In this document: in pieces, positions 32,646 through 44,224 of the stretch | Layout of the letters: the number at the start of each line of letters is the position of its first letter | Position numbering within the stretch: position 1 is the first letter of the stretch | Assembly (NCBI GenBank): GCA_030220185.1 | Contig: JASPKZ010003845.1 | Span: 1,497,501 to 1,561,500 of the forward strand | DNA: 64,000 bases | Direction of reading: 5' to 3' | From: Diploptera punctata | Taxonomy: Eukaryota; Arthropoda; Insecta; Blattodea; Blaberidae | Position numbers and translations under genes: made by a program | The notes under the pieces: generated by a model | What the model saw: only the letters and a program-made list of their open reading frames with translations | What the model was told of the DNA's origin: nothing | Database searches by the model: none

Positions 32646-32799
32646 TACTTATACGAAAACATAACTCCCATTAATAAGGTTCATATTAACTGATTTTTCA
32701 GCGAAACCCCATGATAATAGCTTCTCGTAGTGGAATCAGTCCCATTAAGTCTTATTAACACAAGTTTCGGGTGTCTATGCCACCAAGGTAAGTTCAAAT

Positions 32800-33500
32800 A
32801 AACAAAACAGAAAAACACACAATTTATTGTTGAATATGTAAATAATTGCCTATATATATATATATATATATATATTTGGATGTTATTAATTAAATTTTTG
32901 ACATTGAGCAATGCAAGCTTAATATGGCATGATAAGAAAATTAAATTCTTGGACGGGATTTGAACCCGGACCTCTCGATTGATACTCCAATGCGCTACCA
33001 ATTACGCTACCAAGCAAATATAGTACAACCATTTTATTTGAACCCGAACCTCTGGATGTAAATCCCGTCCAAGCATTTATTTTTCTTATCATATATTATG
33101 TCGATTTTTTTCTCAAGAAAAAAGTGAGAAATGCCTTAAAATGACGTGAGAAGTTGAGCTCAAAGCAACCTAAATTCACAGTGTTTACTATGTAAAATAC
33201 GTATTAGTCAATGCACAGGCAGTGTAGCCAACTTATCACAAAAAATACGCTAACAAACAAATGAACGCTAACCTAGTTTGGTGTACACTAACCCTAAATT
33301 GCCCGTACTATCACTAACTTGCCCATTTTTTTCATCATATCTTACCATCTGCGGGATAGAATACCCTTATATGTGAGTGAACAGAATGGCAATTGTCTCT
33401 AAAGGGAACATGTATTATCTTATTGGCCAACATGACGCCAGCAGCCACTTGTTCTCCGATTGAATATCCATAGCTAGTACGGCTGCATAGAATAGGTCAA
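32800..33500 (+). repeat. Repeat U, copy 2, with an insertion
   Basis: The U landmarks aaaacacacaatttattgtt, gtgagaaatgccttaaaatg, gagaagttgagctca, actaacttgcccatt, ggcaattgtct, tattggccaacatgac and the final gcatagaatagg block are in the same order as at 8455-8915. The stretch 32855-33100 is extra: an (AT)n run, a reversed tRNA-like sequence (32940-33010, B box gatttgaacccgg in complement) and a second partial one (33035-33065). Confidence 0.65.
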
Positions 33501-33930
33501 GTATCACTAATTACGGGGGACTATGGGGATGAAGATAGAACATGTGCTAGCTCCTGGAGGTGCGCCGAAGTAGCTCAAAGGTAGAGGGCCAGGACGTAAA
33601 GCTTGAGATCTTGGGTTCAAATCCAGCTTAGGTGCATATTATTCTCTTCAGCTACGTTAACCATAGCCTACAGACAACTTCTCTTGGTTCGTTAATTTCC
33701 ATTTAAGGTTGATAATTAACTGATTTTTATTGAAATCCAGTCATAATGGCTTCTCGTAGTAGATGCACTCCCATAAGACGTGTTATTAGAAATGTTACTG
33801 CTTACGGACGACTATAAAGAAGGGAGAATGTGTGCTTGCTCCGGGAGGTGTGTCTATATAGCTCAAAGGTAGAACGCTAGGGCGTAAAGCTGGAGATCTT
33901 GGGTTCAAATCGGCTTAGGTGTATATTTTT
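33495..33930 (+). repeat. Two copies of tRNA-like repeat H
   Basis: Copy 1 (33495-33650) and copy 2 (33775-33930) share a ggactat...gaagatagaac / ggacgactataaagaaggga lead, gctccgggaggtg, tagctcaaaggtaga (A box-like), cgtaaagctggagatcttgg and gggttcaaatc (B box). They lie in the same orientation about 280 bp apart, so they are a local duplication or a paired insertion. The folds are too degraded to call tRNA genes. Confidence 0.6.
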
Positions 33931-33949
33931 CTTTCTAATTCTTGTTTAT

Positions 33950-34385
33950 AAAACGGATAACAGATTCTAAATGAAGTCCTCTCATGGCATCATATTTTCT
34001 TTTGTGATCCCTTCGGGAATAAGCTATTGTCTATCTCACGAACTTCATATCTGCGGTTGTGATTTGATCGATGTACTTATTTATCAATGACCATGCCTCA
34101 TTTTCATAAGTACTGGTGTTGCTAATGTTTTATAGTTTTATATAGGCGTATTCTTGTGTGTCTTGTACTGTGGAAGGATTCATAATTTTGTTAATTATTG
34201 CCGTTGTTTTATTGTACTTATGGATTTTGTCAGCGATATCTGATTCATCTAAAAAAATGTACTTGAGATAAGAAAAATCATATACTCTTTCAATTTATAT
34301 TTTTATTTATATTTTAAACAAACTTTATCTACGAAAGGCCATCACTTTTGATTTGTTTAGCGTATTCCGAATTTATGAAGCTATT
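33950..34385 (-). mobile_element. LINE RT thumb and tail
   Basis: The reverse strand reads SYLKYIFLDESDIADKIHKY, NKTTAIINKIMNPSTVQDTQ, NEAWSLINKYIDQITTADMK, FVR then a stop, DHKRKYDAMRGLH. These match the K-Y-L, I..R/K....W.L, TAEMKF.R and DHKR.D blocks of LINE ORF2 tails. Confidence 0.65.
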
Positions 34386-34410
34386 GAGTTGTGATAATTT
34401 ATATATATAG

Positions 34411-34728
34411 TAATTCTGCCCGACGTCAGTCCTTTCACTGCAATCATAGCATTTTCATGCTATGCTTTGCAGATTTACTATGGAATTATACGTAGGTGTG
34501 GTAGCTTGCCGTTGCTTTCCACGCCGGTGGAGGATGGTGATGATTATGATAAGGATGATGATGATGATGATGATCGGATGATTTTCGGGCACCGTTGGGC
34601 CCTAAGCTTCCTGACATTTGTCTTACAGGTGAGGAAAACCCCCGAAAAAAACCCCAGAAGCCTGCCCCGACCGGGAATCGAACCCGGGCCCGCTGCATGA
34701 CACTAGCTCGAGACCACAGCAGTGGAGT
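34411..34728 (-). mobile_element. SINE-B, full length
   Basis: Reverse-complement copy with B box gggttcgattcccgg near 34690 and an expanded (ATC)n tract at 34549-34575. The head is partly deleted (agtgtcatgcagcggg). Confidence 0.85.

Positions 34729-34730
<2 letters not shown>

Positions 34731-34768
<38 letters not shown>
34731..34768. repeat. (AT)n microsatellite
   Basis: An AT run between SINE-B and repeat R. Confidence 0.9.
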
Positions 34769-34771
<3 letters not shown>

Positions 34772-34774
34772 CAT

Positions 34775-35325
34775 TTTAATTTTATATACTCTCACCGATC
34801 CTATCTAGTAGACAACGAAAATTACCATGACAAAAATATATATCTTTTAAATGCTATAGAAACCATTTTTTTGTTTTGTTTTATCGGAACCAAACTTGGC
34901 GTATAGCAATTAATTAAAATAAGATCAGGTTCATTAACCAGCAAATTTGGATATTACGAGTTATAGTTCAACTGAAATGAAAATAAAAAAAATAGCCCTA
35001 GCGGCTGCAATTTTGGATGTTTCGCAACGAAACTCAGTATATGCTTTTGAAATAAAACTAGGAAGATATTCTCAAAACAATCAGCGAAATCCGACTATTC
35101 GAATCGATTTTCGGAGCATACCTTCCTCGTTTTATTTCAATAGCATATAATGAGTTCCGTTGTAAAACGTCGAAAGTTATGACCGCTAGTTCAGTCTTTA
35201 AATCTTCGTTTTAGTTGAATTCCTACACCTAATGTTCCGATTTTCCTGGTTAACAAACTCGACCTTTTTTTTTTTAATTAATTACTACGTGTCAAGACTG
35301 GTTTCGATGAATTGTGGCTGCTAGA
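34775..35325. repeat. Two repeat R fragments, head to head
   Basis: 34785-35100 is R in + orientation (accgatcctatctagtagac, accaaacttggcgtatag, actgaaatgaaaata, tttcgcaacgaaactcagta, aatcagcgaaatccgact). From about 35100 to 35325 the same landmarks come back reversed (tcctcgttttatttcaatag, gttccgttgtaaaacgtcga, gttaacaaactcgacc). The two halves meet at the conserved gaaatccgac block. Confidence 0.7.
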
Positions 35326-35357
35326 CCGAACGCTTATATATATAAATATACGCATTG

Positions 35358-35697
35358 TCCACCCCTGTGGTCTCGAGGTAGCGTGCTGCCTTGTCACGCA
35401 GCGGGCCCGGGTTCGATCCCCGGTCGCGGCAGTTTTTTCTGGGTGGGGTTTTTATCGGGGTTTTTCCTCACCTGTAAGACAAATGTCAGGAAAAATTTAA
35501 GGTCCAAACGGTCCCCGAAATCATATGGCCATCATTATCATCATCCTCCTTATCATTATCACCGGTGTGGAAAGCAACGGGAAGCTACCACACCTACAAT
35601 TCCCTAGTAAAGCTGCAAGCATAGCATGAAAATGCTATGATTGCAGTGAAGGACCAGCCTTTGGGCAGAATTACTATGGACGGATGGATGGATGGAT
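35358..35697 (+). mobile_element. SINE-B, full length
   Basis: Head with tggtctcgaggtagcgtgct and B box gggttcgatccccgg; body and 3' end complete through ggcagaattactatgg and a (GGAT)n tail. Good reference copy for the family. Confidence 0.9.
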
Positions 35698-35985
35698 ATA
35701 TACACTAAACACCCTCTCGATAATGCCTAGAGAAAACGATAACAGGAAAATAAACATCTTAGAAGAAATAAAAATTTGAAGCAAACAAGAAACGATAACC
35801 TGCTGAACGAGAACACTTCCTACCAGATCAATCAATTATACAATATATTCGTTAAATATAACCAGTACATATAGAACTGCTTTGAAAATGGAACCAGTTC
35901 CAAAAGGCCTAGCTGAATATTTTATACAAATATAATTTGTTGAGGACGACTGCCACAACAGGTACAATTTTTTTATTGTTTTAAA

Positions 35986-36059
<74 letters not shown>

Positions 36060-36714
36060 TTGAGTATATGTTTGTGTGTGTATATATGTGTGAGTGTGTT
36101 CGTGCATGTGTGTAAGTTTTTGGAAGATCTGTAATTTTTTTTTCAAGAATATTTTCATGAATAGCTTCAGTAGCTTTATTCCTTCGGAATTTGCTAAAAG
36201 TAAGTGGTTAAACTAAGAATAAGAAAGAAAGAAATAAACTGTGTGAAGATTAATTGAAATGATGATTTTTATAATATATTCATGTTCTGTTTTACTTAGT
36301 GAGTGTTGGTATGTGACTAAAGTCTCGTTTTTTGTTATATAAGCGGCAGTTTAGTGTTAGCAGTTTACAACTAGGAGGTAAATTTTCCTGCTTTTACAGC
36401 TTCGAATTTCCCGAGACACGTTTTATATTTGTCATAAAATCAAAGCTAGCATGAGCTTCCATCTGGTGGTAGTAATTTGTTTTTCTGCTTCATTTGCCAC
36501 TAAAATTGAAACCAACCCTTGAGTTAATTTTATTATCGGCCTCTTTCTTTCACCTCTTTCATCAAACTATAAGTTTAAGTAACCGTTAATTCAATTCTCT
36601 TTCCCTCCTTCATCTGGTCTAACAAAGAGAATACATTTTACTCACAAATGTGATGCTAATATTATTTCAGAAGCAAATTCGGTCCCGCTTTCTAACCTAT
36701 TTGAAAAAATTATT
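35698..36714. other. Microsatellite and an R fragment, otherwise nothing recognised
   Basis: Contains (AT)n(GT)n at about 35990-36062 and a reversed piece of the repeat R 5' block at 36125-36200 (aagaatattttcatgaatag, ctttattccttcggaatttg). The rest has no motif or repeat match that I can see. Confidence 0.5.
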
Positions 36715-37260
36715 TCATCGTCATCGGCATCAAGGATTTAGACCTTAAGGTCTGCTCCGATTTCATGTTATAGTTGGTCTCCTATCTTTCACTGGGTCTT
36801 CCTACATTTCTTCATCCTAGTGATCTGAAATGAAGCATCTATTGATGTGGTCCATCCATTCGTCTTTGTATTGTGCAATCCTGTCCAATAGCTTGTATAT
36901 ATTTAGTTCAGTTCATATATCTTCATTTCGTTTCCGATCAACTATTCTTTACCCAGTCACACCCCTTAAGAACTCATTTCTAAAATTTATATTCTTCTTT
37001 TCTAATTTTTGGTTAAGACTCAGTGTTCCAATCCATATGTTGGAACCGCCATTGTTTTATAAAATTTGAAAGGTTTATCCTTTCTAGTTCCTTTGAGACT
37101 TCGTTTTATGGTGACATACATATAATTAAATGTATTTATTTTGTTTGCAGTGTCTTCACTTCTTCTATATGACGCACTCTATCCCAAATAATAAAAATTG
37201 TTCACATTTTTAGTTGATTACATTTATATTCTATTATAAACTACTAATTTTAACGCTCTA
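36715..37260 (-). mobile_element. LINE 3' end, (ATC)n-tail type
   Basis: The reverse strand carries FYKTMAVPTYGLEH, a DRKRNEDI-like block as LIGNEMKIYEL, and KKCRKTQ in place of R-R-N-V-G-R-P-x-K, ending in accttaaggtctaaatcctt and a gatgacgatga tail. Same type as 5405-5560 and the second half of 55290-56010. Heavily mutated. Confidence 0.6.
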
Positions 37261-37267
37261 CTAACTC

Positions 37268-37425
37268 AAAACTAACTTACTGGCTCTATCGAACCCGTAG
37301 GTTCATAGCTGCGCGGACATAGCTCTCCATACATCCCTCTCGTGAGCTAAAGTTTTCCAATCATCCCCTGCATAATTTACTTCTCTCAAATCATGGATAA
37401 CGCTGTTCTCACCTCATTCTCTAGC
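37268..37425 (-). mobile_element. LINE type 1, 3' end
   Basis: The reverse strand has the ENSVIHDLREVNYAGDDWK, RDVWRAM and MNLRVR blocks with a frameshift near 37320, and 3' tail agccagtaagttagttttg. Only the last 150 bp. Confidence 0.75.
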
Positions 37426-37429
37426 GGTT

Positions 37430-38140
37430 GCAATATTTATTATATCACAACAAAATTTGTCATAAAACAATTTATTAAAACGTAAGGTCGAGTGTGTTAA
37501 ATAGCAAAATTTGACTATCTATTTTAAACTAAACTAAAAAAAATTAATTAATAATTAAAAAATTAAAGAAAAGTTTTAAATTGAATTTTTTTTCCCATAA
37601 AACTAATAGGAGTTCACCTGAAACGAGAATTTAAAAATCGTGCCAGCTGTAGCATTTTTTTTCCGCAAAGAAATATATGCTATTAAAATAAAGCTAGGAA
37701 GAAAAAAAATCTAGAGAAATTCGACCTTTTGAAATGTGAGTTTACCTGAAACCCGAAACTGCAAGTTCGCTCTTGAAGCCGTCATGTTTACTTCGCCACA
37801 ATATTTATCTGTATATACACTTAATTCACGCTAAAGTTGGCAATTTATCCTATGCGATACATTGATTTAATTTATTTAATGTTTTTAATGAAGTAATGGA
37901 AAACTGAATCAACAGAAATTACAGTATTTAAATTTGTGTCAAATTGTACAATATGCAGTAGATAATAACTTACGGTTATGCATGGGTTTGTTACTGCGGT
38001 CCGACCAATTAATTTTCTATTAGAAATTGATTTTCTCCACTTTAAGTGTTAACAAAGAATGATATATTCTGTAAAATAGCAGAAGAAGGTCATAACTTCG
38101 ACTTACTCAGAAATTCGGTTAATTTATGAGTTCCTGCGTG
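37430..38140 (+). repeat. Repeat R, long copy
   Basis: Collinear with 15575-16650 from the gtaaggtcgagtgtgttaaa block through acctgaaacgagaattt, ccgtcatgtttacttcgcca, tgtcaaattgtacaatatgc and gcatgggtttgttactgcgg to cctgcgtgacggtc at the 3' end. It provides the uninterrupted version of the site where a mariner derivative sits in 44225-45335. Confidence 0.75.
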
Positions 38141-38141
38141 A

Positions 38142-38146
38142 CGGTC

Positions 38147-38198
<52 letters not shown>

Positions 38199-38218
38199 TA
38201 TTATTATTATTATTATTA
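38142..38218. repeat. (TTA)n microsatellite
   Basis: About 75 bp of TTA repeats with one tat-att slip, starting right after the 3' end of repeat R. Confidence 0.95.
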
Positions 38219-38571
38219 ACATATAAGTGGCTGAATTATAAGATTAAAAAGAAAAAAAAAAGGAAAGAAAGCTCAAACTTGTGGTGTGGTTTAGTTTGCA
38301 ACTTGCACTAATGCCAACTTTGCGCTGTGGTAATGTCCCTTCACGAGAGGATTTATGGTTTTAAGGACCACCTCGTGCCGCAGTTTACTAATGTAGATTT
38401 AATTAGAGACGGTTGACATGCGCCCTCTACCTACTTCATGTAGCGGAAATCTTTACAGGATTTTTAAATTCTCTTTATTTAACTCCTATTTATAGAAGCT
38501 TTAACATTTAACTTCGTTTTCCAGTAGGCTCTGTATTTATATTATATGTAATTTGATATTGTTGCCACTAC
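38219..38571. other. No recognisable feature
   Basis: Contains a GC-richer block (ttcacgagaggatttatggt to cctcgtgccgcagtttac) that may be a decayed insertion. No second copy seen. Confidence 0.35.
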
Positions 38572-38850
38572 TGCTATGGGCAGGACATGTGAGACGAATC
38601 GGGATCAAAGAGGGGCATCATAGAGTAAAACCAGAGGGAAAACGACTAGTTGATAGATTAAGAATGTGGTGGGAAAATAACATTAATCTTGATTTGTGGG
38701 AAGTAAATGTTGTTAAATTAAAATCCCCACACATTTAATAATGGGGTAAAAGAAGGGGATGATTGGAAAGCATTGCCTCAGGTTAGGAGTACATGGAGAG
38801 CTTATGTCTACGCGGCCATGCATCTACGGGCTCGATAATGCCAGTGACTT
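38572..38850 (+). mobile_element. LINE type 1, 3' end, with a 45 bp insertion
   Basis: Frames give LWAGHVRRIGIKEGHHRVKP, EGKRLVDRLRMWWENNINLD, LWEV; then about 45 bp of foreign AT-rich sequence with a ccccac...gtgggg-like hairpin flank; then GDDWKALPQ, WRAYVYAAMHLRAR. The tail is short. Confidence 0.75.
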
Positions 38851-39139
38851 AGTCACTGCCAGTAGATGAAATTGGAACAGATACATTTTTTCAATAACTT
38901 AACATCCGTTTTGCACAAAACTTTCCAATATTATTTGTTTAGTTTACACAATTAATTTTTCATAATCACAAGAGATCCTATCCTTGAAGTTCTTCACATC
39001 GCTGATAGTTCAATTTTTCTTACTCCCCTATGCACTTAACTGTGATAGTTAAAAGATTACAACTCACTGGTCGCCTAACTGACCACGACTGGCTCCCAAT
39101 TTCTCTGCGGGCTCATTTATAGCTAGAATAGAAAGTTAT

Positions 39140-39422
39140 TTGTCTCTAATCCCGAGGATCGCGGGTTCAAACCCTGCAGGAGTCCATGGATTTTATGATT
39201 AAAAAATCCAAGGAACAAGTCCGGGAGGGACATAAAGCTGTGGGTTCCGAGTCTGAATATTTTCAGGTTCATCAAAGAACCGGATGCCTGAATAAAAATT
39301 ATCTGAGCAAAATTTAACTGCCATTCATCCATCCTAATAGTACCTTACTTTCCTACTAGATGTCTCATTTGCCACGTGCCATTCATTGGCATCTATAGGG
39401 AAACAAGTGTAACTAAATTATC
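39140..39422 (+). mobile_element. SINE-A, 5'-truncated
   Basis: Starts in the head just before the B box (gatcgcgggttcaaaccctg) and continues through ggattttatgattaaaaaat, agtccgggagggacataaag and gtctgaatattttcaggttc to aacaagtgtaactaaattat. The A box is missing. Confidence 0.8.
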
Positions 39423-39599
39423 ATGAAAACGGTATATGAAGAAGTTGATAGAAGTTTCTGGAAAATTAGGCGTTCACGAATAGATCTTTCTCGAAAGCGA
39501 ACCATCGAGTCGGAACGACCAGAACCTATGAATCCCATGTATCATACAAGGAAAGATTTGAGAGTTTCATAGCAGCTCGCGAAATTAAAAAAACCGCCC

Positions 39600-39800
39600 C
39601 AACAATGTGACTTACATTATCAACTAGCAATAAGGACTCCCATGGCCCTTCATTATCATATATCAGCCATAATTTTATCGGGGTAATGAACTCCGCCATC
39701 AAGGTGCCCGAACCTAGTAAATTGATTACAATTCTGCCAAAGCTAGGGCAGAACGCCAGAAATGTCATAAAAGACAACCTGGTGACATTGGACAAAAAAA
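39600..39800 (+). mobile_element. SINE-E, 3' part
   Basis: Shares cccttcattatcatatatca, ttatcggggtaa and ccagaaatgtcataaaagac with the full element at 9605-9900. No head. An overlapping 99-codon frame is not conserved and is ignored. Confidence 0.5.
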
Positions 39801-40089
39801 AGATGAAATCATTCCGTCCATATCTTAATCCCAATTCAATTTATACGAATTATCATTTTACAAAAAAAATATTATTTTCCGAGTACTTTTTGTCAACCGT
39901 AAATGCCTCGATTCCTATTAACACACTCTTATCAGAATGTGATTCGTACCTATGTTTGTTTCATTGTCGACAATTTGGAACATGAGCAAGCCTCAATAAA
40001 TCTAAAAATATTTTTTTACAATTTTTGTATATCCCTTAAGAGGATGTTCTTTACTTAACACATCACTTCCAATGGATTAGTGGGATTTT
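39801..40089. other. No recognisable feature
   Basis: AT-rich spacer. Confidence 0.4.
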
Positions 40090-40475
40090 TATTTACTTTA
40101 ACAGATTTTTACAACTGGCATTGTTTCTCTGTTCCAATTTCTATTTCCTTCTGCATAAATAAACCTTCCAATCCTCTTCGTTTCACGATTTCATGGATAT
40201 ACTCTTCCAATTGTGTTTGTAATCCCATTCTCTGAGCTGGCGGTATCCATTCGAAGATTTTCTTTTGCCATTTTGTATTGTCCATCCTGACGGTGTGCCC
40301 ATACTACTCTAACTGTCCATTCTGTAATTCATCAATGATATGTCTATCTCCTTCCATAGCTTATTTTGTTTGTATGTTTTGTATTTTAACTAATCTTGGT
40401 TTGCTACACCATGTACTTAAAAAACCATCTCTTCCTTAATCTCTATTTATATTCCGTACTTCAGCTCCATATATA
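40090..40475 (-). mobile_element. LINE RT tail
   Basis: The reverse strand reads YGAEVRNINRD, DGFLSTWCSKPRLVKIQNIQ, HIIDELQNGQLE stop YGHTVRM, DNTKWQKKIFEWIPPAQRMG and LQTQLEEYIHEIVKRRGLEG. The W...I..W.P..RR.R-like end and YG.E start fit a LINE ORF2 tail. No other copy in the window. Confidence 0.65.
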
Positions 40476-40548
40476 TATAGTTGATATATATATATATTAT
40501 ATATATGTGTGAAATATATATATATATTATATATATATATATATGGTT
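40476..40548. repeat. Imperfect (AT)n tract
   Basis: Several AT runs broken by ttatat and gtgtgaa. Confidence 0.85.
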
Positions 40549-40732
40549 GTTGATATATCTGAAATTAATAGACTTCTAAACCGGTCAACCGATCTTCAAG
40601 AAAAGTTTAGATCCTACACACAGGTTTTCAAGGTTCAGAGAGTGTTTAACCACTATTTATTTTGTCTTGTAAGCCCATGTTTTCCCTTAACAGAGATTTA
40701 GGCGCTCTCCCCCTACAGGGAAGAATTTGAAC

Positions 40733-41068
40733 CATACTAATTTAGTTACACTTGTTTTCGTATAGATGTCATTAGAGTGGTCCGTGGTCAGCGTTCCGCC
40801 TCATACTGACATCTAGGAAACCAAGGTAATACTAGGACGGGAAAATTCGGTAAATTTTGTTTAGAGGCCTTTTCATTCAGGCTTAAGAATCTTTTACGAG
40901 CCTGAAAATCTTCAGACTCGGGACCCACGGCTTAAAGTCCCTCCCAGAGGACTTGCTCCTTGGATTTTTCCGTCCTAAAAAAAATCCATCGACCCCGGCC
41001 GGGTTTGAACCCGCGACCCCTCGGGACCAGAGGCAAGGAGCATAACCACTAGTCCACCGCGGCCGATT
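40733..41068 (-). mobile_element. SINE-A, full length reference copy
   Basis: Reverse complement: the A box tggactagtggttatgctcc and B box gcgggttcaaacccgg are intact, followed by tcgatggattttttttagga, agtcctctgggagggacttt and gactctgaagattttcaggc-like blocks, to aacaagtgtaactaaatta at the 3' end (40733). Best copy for defining the family. Confidence 0.9.
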
Positions 41069-41074
41069 ACCACT

Positions 41075-41350
41075 ATTTATAATATTCTAAAACAATTAGG
41101 TGTAGGAGTTTATCTGAAACGAAACATTTTAATTCGCTCTAGCGGTCGCAATTTTCGAAGATTTAAGTCGAAGCTCAATGTGTCTTATTAAAATAAATCC
41201 AAGTAGCATTAGCCAAAAATCAGCGAAATCCGACAGTTAGAAGTGGGGGTTTACCCTGAAATTCGAAATTTTAAAAAAAATCGCTATAACAGCCGCCATG
41301 CTTACTTCGTCGCAATGTATACCATATAATTTAATGAACCATTAATATTT
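41075..41350 (+). repeat. Repeat R, internal fragment
   Basis: Contains ttatctgaaacgaaac, cgctctagcggtcgcaattt, aaatcagcgaaatccgacag, gtgggggtttaccctgaaat and agccgccatgcttacttcgt. These show the internal near-duplication of R (two acctgaaac...cgctctagc blocks). Confidence 0.7.
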
Positions 41351-41377
41351 AATTTATTTAGGTGTAGCAGCGTATAT

Positions 41378-41545
41378 ATATATCGGAACGATTTTCCGCT
41401 ACCGCTTGTGTGAATTGAGAATACTACATATATAAGAAAAATGTAGCCTATGTTTATGTTGGAATACTTGGGTAGATCAGGTCATTAGAGCGCTGAACGT
41501 ACAGAGTTTAGAGACTCGGGTTCAAATCACGACTCAAGCATTCAT
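41378..41545 (+). repeat. Repeat G, tRNA-like
   Basis: Same unit as 24265-24435: cgcttgtgtgaattgagaat, agagcgctgaacgtacagag and ctcgggttcaaatcacgact (mutated B box), followed by caagcattcatttttctttt. Confidence 0.7.
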
Positions 41546-41571
41546 TTTTCTTTTCATATCATATATACATA

Positions 41572-42073
41572 CTAGAAGTCCCGGCCACGCGTTGCTGTGG
41601 CTAAGGTATACGTTAAAACTTTTAATTAAGTTGCTGTCTTTCAGCCAGATTACTTAAAACTAATACTTATACACGACATTAATAATATTGAAAATAAAAT
41701 AAACACTTAACACACTTAAATTATGAAATAGTCAATATTTATAAATTCAATTGAAATTCGCGGATGCAACAAAAAGCACAGCCATCTGGATCTCTCTTTG
41801 TTAAATAATAAACCAATTACCTTACCAAATTACCTTTCACCGCCATCTGTTAGAATCGTATGGAACTCACAGATAATTATAACTCTTTGTTAAATAATAA
41901 ACAAATAATCTGCAATAAAAAAATAACGCGACTATAAATTTAATTATAAACTACCCTAAGTCTCAAGTTGGATCAAACTGCACACAGTGTGCAAAATTTT
42001 ATCCAAATCGGTTCAGTATTTTAGGATTCCATCGCGGACAAACAACCTGACACGAAATGTTTATATATTAAGA
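41572..42073 (-). mobile_element. Non-autonomous Helitron, 502 bp
   Basis: The minus strand starts with TC at 42073-42072 (TCTTAATATATAAACATTTC), preceded by A, and ends with hairpin gccacagcaacgcgtggc, then CTAG at 41575-41572, followed by T. All four Helitron end criteria are met. No coding. It is collinear with the ends of 62814-63883 but lacks the ORF-bearing middle. Confidence 0.85.
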
Positions 42074-42175
42074 TGTACATATTTATAGTTTTGTATATAT
42101 GATCTGGAACAATAAACAGCAACAACAAAAACAATTTGAACAATTTAACAAATCTTACTGAATTAAAAAATAATT

Positions 42176-42176
42176 A

Positions 42177-42214
<38 letters not shown>
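42176..42214. repeat. (AT)n microsatellite
   Basis: An AT run of about 35 bp. Confidence 0.9.
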
Positions 42215-42222
<8 letters not shown>

Positions 42223-42824
42223 TTTCACAGTAAAATTAAAATATGAATTGGAATGGGTCAAATGGTAGCTTCCTGACAAGCAAATTTGTAATGTATGTAA
42301 GAACAGTTTTTTTTCTAACAGAACAATATGTTTTATGTTCCTGATTCAACGTAAGAATTGAATGACAAAACATTTTCTGTGTTGATGTAGATATGTAAAT
42401 TCCTGCTAGATTTCAAGATAATAAATTGAGTTAGATTAATTTTTAACACGAGGGGAAGAGACTATCATTTATCATTTTGAATTCTTAAGTAATATAAGAA
42501 TGTGGTTTTGAGGTTTATGGTTATGCCATGATTTTTTTAATACTCTTCAATGTTTTATGGTTTTGCAACAGATTTTTACTCTTTCGATGTTTTTCCTCAA
42601 ACGTATTGACATTTTTGACATAATTTATTGCATTTATATTTTATATACACCATGCCCGGGCTAGAGATACCAACTAATAATTGTCCACCATTTAATATCA
42701 GGAAAAAATGTAATATTAGGCCTATACGTATGACGTAGGCTGTCGAAATTCTGCAAGATTTAGCGAGTTCTGAAGATTGTAGCTATTTACCTTATTCTCA
42801 TGAAGATTTTTAAAAAATGTGCAG
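42215..42824. other. No recognisable feature
   Basis: AT-rich, no protein-like frame, no repeat match seen. Confidence 0.45.
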
Positions 42825-43350
42825 GTCTTCATCGATCTTATCTAGTAAACACCAAAAATGACTGTGGCAAAAAAATATGAACTCTCTAGAGCCGCAATTT
42901 TTTTCGGAAACAAACTCGGCATATAACAAGCGACACAATAGTTTAATGTATTTAATATTTTCAATAAAGCAATGGAAAAATGATTCAGTAGTTTATTTAT
43001 ATTTAAATTTGTGTCAAATTATACAATGGTATGCGGTATGCAATAACTTGCAGTTAAAATCGGAATATCAGGAATAGGAGTTCATCTGAAACGAAAAAAA
43101 AAGCCTTAGCGCACGCAAATTTGATTTTTTTTCGTAACGATACTCAGTATATGTTATTGAAATACAATTAAGAAAGTATTATATAAAAATTAGTGACATC
43201 CGACCATTGAAAATGGGGGTTCACCTGAAAACCAAAATAAAAAAATTCTAGCATCCGCCATGTTTTATTTGTCACAATAAATATGTATATAACTTATTTA
43301 TAAACATACTTCTAAAACCTGGTAATTCTAATTTAAAAGAATTTTCATAA
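42825..43350 (+). repeat. Repeat R, copy with internal deletion
   Basis: Starts at catcgatcttatctagtaaa with a short AT spacer, jumps to tttaatgtatttaatatttt...ttgtgtcaaattatacaat, then returns to catctgaaacg and cgtaacgatactcagtatat, and ends with cgccatgttttatttgtcac. The order differs from 15575-16650, so this copy is rearranged. Confidence 0.65.
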
Positions 43351-43611
43351 AAGCATAAAAACATTGTTTAACATTGCTTATTATTTTGTAACTATGTTTT
43401 TAATGTACTATTTTGAATATTACTTTCAAAATAAGACATTTTTTTTATTTAGATTTTCAATGTTACACATCTTTCTGTCCCTAAAGTTTTATTTTCCTTC
43501 TCCACTCTTCCCTATCCACTCCATGTCCTTCAGTCCTCTTCTTCTCATTCCAGTTCTTATTTTTAACATAATTACAAAAAATAAACAACGTCAATTTTTT
43601 TGTTTGCAGGA
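43351..43611. other. No recognisable feature
   Basis: AT-rich. The 96-codon frame across it enters repeat T and is not conserved. Confidence 0.4.
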
Positions 43612-44215
43612 TAGTGCGTTCTGTCGTACTTACAACAATGGCGACCATGATTGAAAGTTCAATTTCCTAAATGTTGTGGTTGCCAACATATAAATAACTA
43701 AATAACTATACTGTAATATTACAAATTACCTACCTAATGCGGGAAATAACCACTGTACATAAAATGTATATACAAAAATACGTGTATATCCAAAAGGCAG
43801 TGTCAATATACATTGTATGAAACAAATCACTGCATTTTAAATTAACTGAACTTTATTTGAAACAATATAAAACAATGAATTCGTACTTGCAGCCATTTCA
43901 TTTCATATTGGTGTCACGGCCTGCTGTAGTCTCAACTAAATTATTTTCGGCATTTACCGTATATAAATTGGCCGGACTGCTAACGTCAGTCAGTAGTTTA
44001 TAATGAACGCAAGTATTTCCAACAAAGATATTATTTCACTATCATTTATTATTTTGAAAACAATATCGTGCAAAAAAATGTACAACACATGTTTGTGAAG
44101 TGTTTTACAGCCCCTCTCGGAAATTAAAAACTTTGCTATAGCTCGGTGTTTTTAATTATGTCCTCGCTTCTGTAAAAACCACTTCCCAACCTCACGTTGT
44201 AATATACTATTATGA
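43612..44215 (+). repeat. Repeat T, uninterrupted copy
   Basis: Collinear with 25146-26520 but continuous across cactatcatttattattttg, the point where the other copy holds a Helitron. It serves as the empty-site reference. Confidence 0.8.
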
Positions 44216-44224
44216 TCTCTTCAA

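Noticed and set aside
33570..33640. tRNA genes at 33570 and 33855
   Set aside because: Both have box-like motifs but the cloverleaf does not close and they are copies of repeat H.
39686..39985. 99-codon plus-strand frame
   Set aside because: Its first part is SINE-E body sequence and the rest has no motif or conservation.
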